NCBI RefSeq assembly: GCF_905404315.1
Contig: NC_066273.1
Location: 15,500,001 to 15,564,000 of the forward strand
Length of the DNA stretch: 64,000 bases
Source of the DNA: Leptidea sinapis
Taxonomy: Eukaryota > Arthropoda > Insecta > Lepidoptera > Pieridae
Reading direction: 5' to 3'
The notes under the pieces are model-generated. The model worked only from the letters and a program-made list of their open reading frames with translations. It was not told the origin of the DNA and ran no database searches. The position numbers and the translations under genes are program-made. Positions within the stretch are counted from its first letter, which is position 1. Each line of letters begins with the position of its first letter. Positions 58,790 through 64,000 of this stretch are shown piece by piece.

Positions 58790-59840
58790 ATTTTTAAAAT
58801 TTTATCCCAATCGGTACTATTCAATTCTTTGATAATGTTATCATAATCAGCTTTGTGAAATTTTAATTTTATGTTATTATTATGGTCAAGCATAGAATAA
58901 GAGCGAAAAGGAAGACTAATGTTGAGGGGGGATGTGCTTGGTCCACAATCGAGAGAGGATGAGGAGATGGTGATAACTCTAATATTGTTTTACTAAAAAA
59001 AACTAGATCTAAGATTCGATTTTTATTATTAGTTAAATAATCAAATTGTTTAAGGGAATGGAGAGAACTATAATCGACGAGCAAATTGTTTAGTGTACTA
59101 TTAGAAGGATTAGCAATAAGATGTGGTTCATTGGGAACTTTTAACCAATACAAAGAACCGAGATTGAAGTCTCCAACTATTAAAATATTATGAATACAAG
59201 TGGATGCTATATTGCGAGTTGATTTGTCGATAAATTATTCAATTATATGAAACTGCATCGGTGGTGGCAGATAAACACCACAGATGGCGAGCGTGTCATT
59301 GTTATTTTTTTACAATCAGACGATTTGATCTCCACCTATACATCTTCGCATTTGGATTCAAAATGCGTTAATCTTTGCGATTGCAATGACGTAGAGACTG
59401 CGAAAAGTGGATTCGCGATCTCTCCGATAGTCTACGTATTGATTGACATCAAATAATTCACTGTCATAAATACCGGTAATAAGCCATGTTTCCGACAAGA
59501 TACTTACATCATAGTCGCAACAAGATACATTCTTGAAAAAATCAATAGTTTTAGTTCTGAGACCTCTTACATTCTGATAATATATTTTTAAGTTAGTGAA
59601 TTTAAAATGATAAATATCAAACTAGAACACCAAGCGTATTATTACAAAACTAACATTAACCTAAACGAGATAAAGTCTGCATATCACGAACAAAAACATA
59701 ATTAGTATTTTCATCTTTTCTCATAAATATCTTTCCACTGCGAACCCAAATAAACTTGTATCCCAGTTCCTTAGCTTTTTGCCTCGCAGCTCCGTGCAAT
59801 TGTTTGTTTTCAGGGGTAAGGTGTTCCGTAACAAAAACTG
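58790..59840 (-). pseudogene. LINE-B sibling, ORF1 end and ORF2 start
   Basis: On the minus strand, 59840-59655 reads AKELGYKFIWVRSGKIFMRK, the FP25K-like end of ORF1. Then 59620-59300 has YYQNVRGLRTKT, DVSILSETWLITGIYDSE and VDYRRDRES. Then 59180-58870 has SLKQFDYLTNNKNRILDLVF, all endonuclease motifs in the same order as in LINE-B at 5760-6550. There are internal stops and frameshifts, and the RT is absent. Confidence 0.8.
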
Positions 59841-59910
59841 TTAAAAAGTTGTTAAAAGTTTAAATCTTAGATAATTTTACGTACATTACGTACTCGTACA
59901 TACAGCCTTT

Positions 59911-60032
59911 TGATGCCAACCGATAAAAACAGGCCAAGTTTATTATTTGTGAGATTGATAAATAAGGCTAACTGTCAAAACACTTTTTTTTAGGATTTTC
60001 ACAGTTGTCACAGTCTATCTAGGCATATAAAT
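59911..60032 (+). repeat. Repeat Y copy, shortened
   Basis: CCGATAAAAACAGGCCAAGTT, then AAGGCTAACTGTCAAAACAC and CAGTCTATCTAGGC, in the same block order as at 46121. Confidence 0.65.
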
Positions 60033-60164
60033 GATCTAAGATTTAAATATCAACCATGAATGATGGAGTTCCTACACGACGCATAGTTTTGTAATAAGTG
60101 AAAGTTATTGTACGGTTTACTCTTCCGAATTACCTCACATCTGCGTCGCTAGCCGCGCCTCAAC

Positions 60165-62223
60165 ATGGTATGTATCTTGTATCTCGCAAATTTTATTATT
60201 AATAATTTGTAATTACGATCCTGACTACTAACAAAATTATTTAAATTAAGCTTTGTAATTTAAATAAATTTTATTTCAAGACACATACTATATCGGAATA
60301 GTATCACATAACAGAATTTGTTTTATTTTGTAACAAATTATAATTACAAAAATATTAAATTATCTTTATTTTCAAAAGACTTCTGATGTTAATGCTGTAT
60401 TATTGTTGTATTAATATATTATGATGTTTGGTCTCTAACTGGAAATCAATAACAGTAAATTGTGATTTTAGAAAAAGCTAATTAATAATTATTTTTACAA
60501 ATTTTATTTATTGCGGTTAATCAACGTTCGAAAAGAATGCAACAATTATTTACAAAATTGATATATAATTTAAAGGAGTTTAACAATAATTAATAATACT
60601 TAAGTAGTTAATATCTACATATACATACATACTATACAAACGTCTTTTGTTTTCCAGTACTATATTTGAGCGAAACGAGGTTAACTAAGTGTGCGTACAG
60701 AACAGATGCTTATAGATCATGATTTTTTTTTTTTTTGCGCCCAAGCAAGGGAATGGGCTACCCTCCGGGATAACGACGGGAGGGAGGTGGTGAATGCTCA
60801 TGCATACCAACGCAGCCTAAGTCTGCGTTGGTTATGTGGGACTCACGTGAAACCTAGGTGCCTACCCACTAAACACCACCTGCAGTTGGCTTTGGGCAGG
60901 TGCCCTCTAAGCCTACATCGAAGGCAACCTTCTCATGGGGAGAGAGAGGCGCAAGCGGCACTCCCTATGGAGTTTCCGCTGGGATGGATAGATCATGAAT
61001 AATTTGATCAATCGGCTCAATTCTTAGATAAATATATATAGCGCGTGCTAATTTAGAATAATTTGTAAATCATGTTGTTTTTAAATATAATAATTGAATC
61101 AAGTCGAAATTCAAAATTCTCGTCTCGACATTATTGTCGAGAACCTAGAAAATTTTGAAAGCTTTCTATGAGTTCAAAAATTTTAAAATCGGTCCGGAAA
61201 TGGCCGAGAAACAATTTAACACAGAAATCACTTGGAATCACCCGGTGGGAGCTACGCTCAGCTTCACTTCCCTTCGCAAAAAGTGTTTGTCTGTATATTC
61301 GGTTTACGGACGATAATTTAACGTGATAACGTTATATGAACACTTTGATGATATATTTCATGCTTTTATGAATTCAATTGAATTGAATTATTATCACTGA
61401 ATTATGATTTGTAAAATACAAACAGAAGGAGCTACTTAATTGAAATTGACAAGTTTTCCGATACATAGAATGTTTTATAACATAATGAAATTTCAAATTT
61501 TAATACTAAAAGTTCTTAGTTTTACTCCTATCGGCAGTTTCCATAAGTGGCTATTTATTACAAGTACGTTGTGGAAGAGTTTCCTGATAAATACAGTAGA
61601 TATATTTAGCGATCTGGTTAGCGATCCGCCTACTAAGCTAGAGGTCCCGGGTTCGAATCCCGGTAGGTGCAAGCATTTATATGATGAATATGGATGTTTG
61701 TTTCCGAGTCATGGATGTTTATATGTATTAAAGTATGTTTAAGTAAGTATATTGTATTAAATATATCGTTGCCTTGCAACCCTTAACACAGGCTATATAT
61801 GCTATAATTTGGGGCAAGATAATTTTTTGTAAAATGTGTATCAATATTATTATTATTATTATATTTACGCCTTTTTCACGTCCCCCATTACGAGTTATAA
61901 TTTAATAACTACTCGTGTGTACGCGGACGAAGTCGCGTGTATCAGCTAGTCTGAAATATTTCAGAAACGTCTTAAGGTTACGTTTCGTTACTGATGACAT
62001 TTTAAAAGTCTTAGTTAAGTTTAAAAGTATATTTAAGGTGTAACCTTCTTAAAGTATGTTGTGTAATTCCAGGGGGCATCACAGAGTGAGCCGGTCAGTA
62101 CCAAAGGTGACCTGGTGTCGCGGATAAAGTCCAAAGTTGAAAGCGTGGACAAAGAGAAAGCGAGAGAGGTCGGGGGCGTGTTCTTATTTAACGTGTTTAA
62201 GGGCACCACTGTTTATTCGTGGA
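60165..62223 (+). CDS. SCP-2-like sterol/lipid carrier, first two coding exons
   Basis: Exon 1 ends CTCAACATG|GTATGT, so only the ATG (60165-60167) is coding and its 5' UTR lies upstream. Exon 2 is 62073-62223, after TGTAATTCCAG and before A|GTAAGTA. It is in phase 0 with the ATG and gives M plus 50 residues, with one base left over. The reading GDLVSRIKSKVESVDKEK then VGGVFLFNVFKGTTVYSW is the N-terminal helix and first strands of an SCP-2 fold. Size and position match the single-domain insect SCP-2 proteins, which bind cholesterol and fatty acids in the cytosol. The leftover A suits a Thr codon, as in the usual W-T/V-V-D-L-K continuation. Later exons must lie beyond 64000. The introns contain SINE-B in both orientations and repeat X. 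Confidence 0.7.
60722..61005. repeat. GC-rich repeat-like block
   Basis: It starts with a T-run (60722-60736), then CAAGGGAATGGGCTACCCTC and further GC-rich sequence to about 61005, ending abruptly in AT-rich DNA. This looks like the reverse of an A-tailed LINE 3' end, but no coding motif was found. Confidence 0.45.
61606..61862 (+). repeat. SINE-B with shortened head
   Basis: B-box GGTTCGAATCCC and body as at 43259, tail TCAATATTATTATTATTATT. The first 10 bases of the head are altered. Confidence 0.85.
61863..61950 (+). mobile_element. Helitron-like 3' end
   Basis: GCGGACGAAGTCGCGTGTAT, CAGCTAGT has a short hairpin followed by CTAG|T. It abuts the SINE-B tail. Confidence 0.4.
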
Positions 62224-62247
62224 GTAAGTATATTACTATGACAATAC

Positions 62248-62495
62248 AATATTGACACACTTTACACAAATTATCTTGCCCATAGTTAAGCATATATAGC
62301 CTGTCTTATGGTATACATAAATTCATATAAACATACATAAATACATTTAAACATCCATGACTCGGAAACAAACATCCATATTCATCATATAAATGCTTGC
62401 ACCTACCGGGATTCGAACCCGGGACCTCTAGCTTAGTAGGTAGTCTCTAGTACTCTAGTTAGGTAGGATCGCTAACCACTCGGCTATACAGGTCG
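62248..62495 (-). repeat. SINE-B, minus strand
   Basis: The reverse of the SINE-B body and head. About 28 extra bases (TAGTCTCTAGTACTCTAGTT region) interrupt the anticodon-arm part near 62440. Confidence 0.88.
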
Positions 62496-62529
62496 TCCAC
62501 AATACAATTTTCACTACATATTTTTATTT

Positions 62530-62833
62530 ACCAGTGGGAGCCTCCTTTGCATAGGATGCCGGCTAGATTATGGGTACCACAATGACGCCTATTTCTGCCG
62601 TGAAGCAGTAATGTGTATGCATTACTGTGTTTCGGTTTGAAGGGCGCCGTAGCTAGTGTAATAACTGGGCAAATAAGACTTAACATCTTACGTCTCAACG
62701 TGACGAGCGCAATCGTAGTGCCGTTCAGAATTTATGTATTTTTCAAGAATTCTGAGCGGCACTGTATTGTAATGAGCAGGGCGTATCAATTACCATAAGC
62801 TGAACGACCTGCTCGTCGCGTCCCTTATTTTCA
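62530..62833 (+). repeat. Repeat X, full copy
   Basis: The most complete copy: CCAGTGGGAGCCTCCTTTGC through GCGCCGTAGCTAGTGTAATA to CTGCTCGTCGCGTCCCTTAT. It contains a natural inverted pair GCCGTTCAGAATT/AATTCTGAGCGGC. Confidence 0.88.
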
Positions 62834-63354
62834 TAAAAATAAATAAAAGTAATGATTAAAATGTCTACATAATAAAAGTCCCTGGAGGACTAAAAGTCTC
62901 TGGAGGACTTAAATATGACTACTAATAAAATACATACATATTCTGATATATATAAACTGACAAACACTCAACCCATTCAAATTTAAAGTTAAAAAAAATA
63001 ACTAAAGAACAGGCTTTAATAGAAAACCAAACTAAAAGTTAATATCGATGTCAATTATTGTTATTAATATTTTATGGACTGATATTCTTTTACAAGTACA
63101 AGCATTTTGGAGATATCATAAGAAGCACCCCAACCTTTCTATATTAAACTGATTGAAAATTGTTTTCTACGTTTTAGTCTAGTCTTCTATTACACCGTGT
63201 TTTTTAGTTTCTTTTTAATAATTATTTCTATTACATTGTAAGTCTAAGAACGATGATAATTTCAAAGTAACGAATAATCCACTCTTGGTATCCACGCATG
63301 TCTTGCACGCGCGGTGGTCTTTGGCACACAGACTATGCACGGCACAAGGGTATC
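62834..63354. other. Intronic AT-rich stretch
   Basis: No further SCP-2 exon was recognised here. Near 62875-62915 TCCCTGGAGGACTAAAAGTC and TCTCTGGAGGACTTAAA form a two-unit tandem. Confidence 0.45.
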
Positions 63355-63506
63355 GGATAAAAATAGTTATTTATGCAACTGTTGTGTAATAAGGGTTATT
63401 AAAACACGAATGTGGATTTATCTCACGAGGCGAAGCCGAGTGTGATAATAGTATCACATGAGTGTTTTAAAATCTAGTTATCAACAGTTGCATACAAGAC
63501 TTTATC
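63355..63506. repeat. Foldback/MITE-like element
   Basis: ATGCAACTGTTG (63373-63384) and CAACAGTTGCAT (63482-63493) are perfect inverted arms within longer imperfect ones. The centre is CTCACGAGGCGAAGCCGAGTG. About 150 bp, no coding capacity. Confidence 0.7.
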
Positions 63507-64000
63507 TACACCCAAAATATGAATCCTCTAAAAGATTCTGAATTAACAGTAAGTTTACTGCTAACATTAAAACAGCCAGTCCTAGTAGTAACCTAATATC
63601 ATCTATTACTGATTACATACAAATAAACAAAAAACAACAAAAGTATTAATGAAATAATTATTTATTTTAGTAGTAATTTACATTTTGTATAGTGAAATAA
63701 TTAAAATTCACTTGAATATTATGTTCTTTTGGAAATTAATCGCTCATTTTTTGTAAACAAAACAATAACAATATCGAAGAAAAATGGCGGGGATTCGAAT
63801 AACCTACTTTTTTTAAGGCGTGCGACGCGCTGGTGGTGTGGAACGCGCGTAAACAAATATGTTCTTTTTTTGAAATTCATACAGATGCCACGCATCAAGC
63901 AATAAAAATGTGGCTGTCTGTTAAAACTCTTTGAGCATGAAGGGAATGAAAAAAAAATAGGAGTGTTGTTATGAAATTCAGTACAACATTACAACACTCT
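63507..64000. other. AT-rich end of window, nothing recognised
   Basis: No exon or repeat was recognised up to the edge. Confidence 0.45.

Noticed and set aside
1..64000. CRISPR arrays, bacterial operons or viral genomes
   Set aside because: No regularly spaced repeats with unique spacers, no compact prokaryotic gene order and no clear viral gene set were found. The FP25K-like domain belongs to a LINE ORF1.

Overview
The window is AT-rich animal nuclear DNA, almost certainly from a moth or butterfly. I infer this from the repeats: LINE 3' ends, tRNA-derived SINEs and CTAG-ended Helitron-like elements of types I know from Lepidoptera. There is no bacterial operon, rRNA or CRISPR array. Most of the 64 kb is transposable elements, often nested. 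Family labels (LINE-A, repeat X and so on) are local to this annotation.

Only two host genes are supported, both on the + strand. One is a two-exon gene for a 100-residue single-pass membrane protein (coding 39920-40022 and 42384-42583), whose intron holds a Tc1 transposon. The other is the 5' part of a gene for an SCP-2-like sterol/lipid carrier (ATG at 60165-60167, next exon 62073-62223), which runs off the right edge.

Layout. 0.1-2.4 kb: internally deleted LINE-A. 3.7-9.3 kb: near-complete LINE-B (PHD-type ORF1, APE endonuclease-RT ORF2) apparently inserted in an older LINE. 10.4-11.7 kb: dead mariner. 12.6-15.5 kb: 137-bp and 261-bp duplications around an unidentified segment. 16.5-28.8 kb: many LINE fragments and dispersed repeats. 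28.8-39.4 kb: mostly unremarkable AT-rich DNA with SINEs and a Helitron. 39.4-42.6 kb: membrane-protein gene with Tc1 and Helitron-like insertions. 42.6-49 kb: SINE, Helitron, repeats X and Y. 49.1-52.3 kb: apparently intact PIF/Harbinger transposon. 52.9-54.5 kb: RT-LINE remnant. 56.1-57.3 kb: an R4/Dong-type LINE end inside a pentanucleotide satellite. 58.8-59.8 kb: sibling of LINE-B. 60-64 kb: SCP-2-like gene with repeat-filled introns.

The most striking object is the Harbinger element at 49077-52264. It has perfect 49-bp terminal inverted repeats, TAA target duplications and two uninterrupted genes on opposite strands that interlock: the main exon of each lies inside the intron of the other. 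A second theme is a set of short, near-perfect inverted duplications in repeat copies. At 27511-27554 the extra 28 bases exactly account for a frameshift in a LINE, which points to templated insertions.
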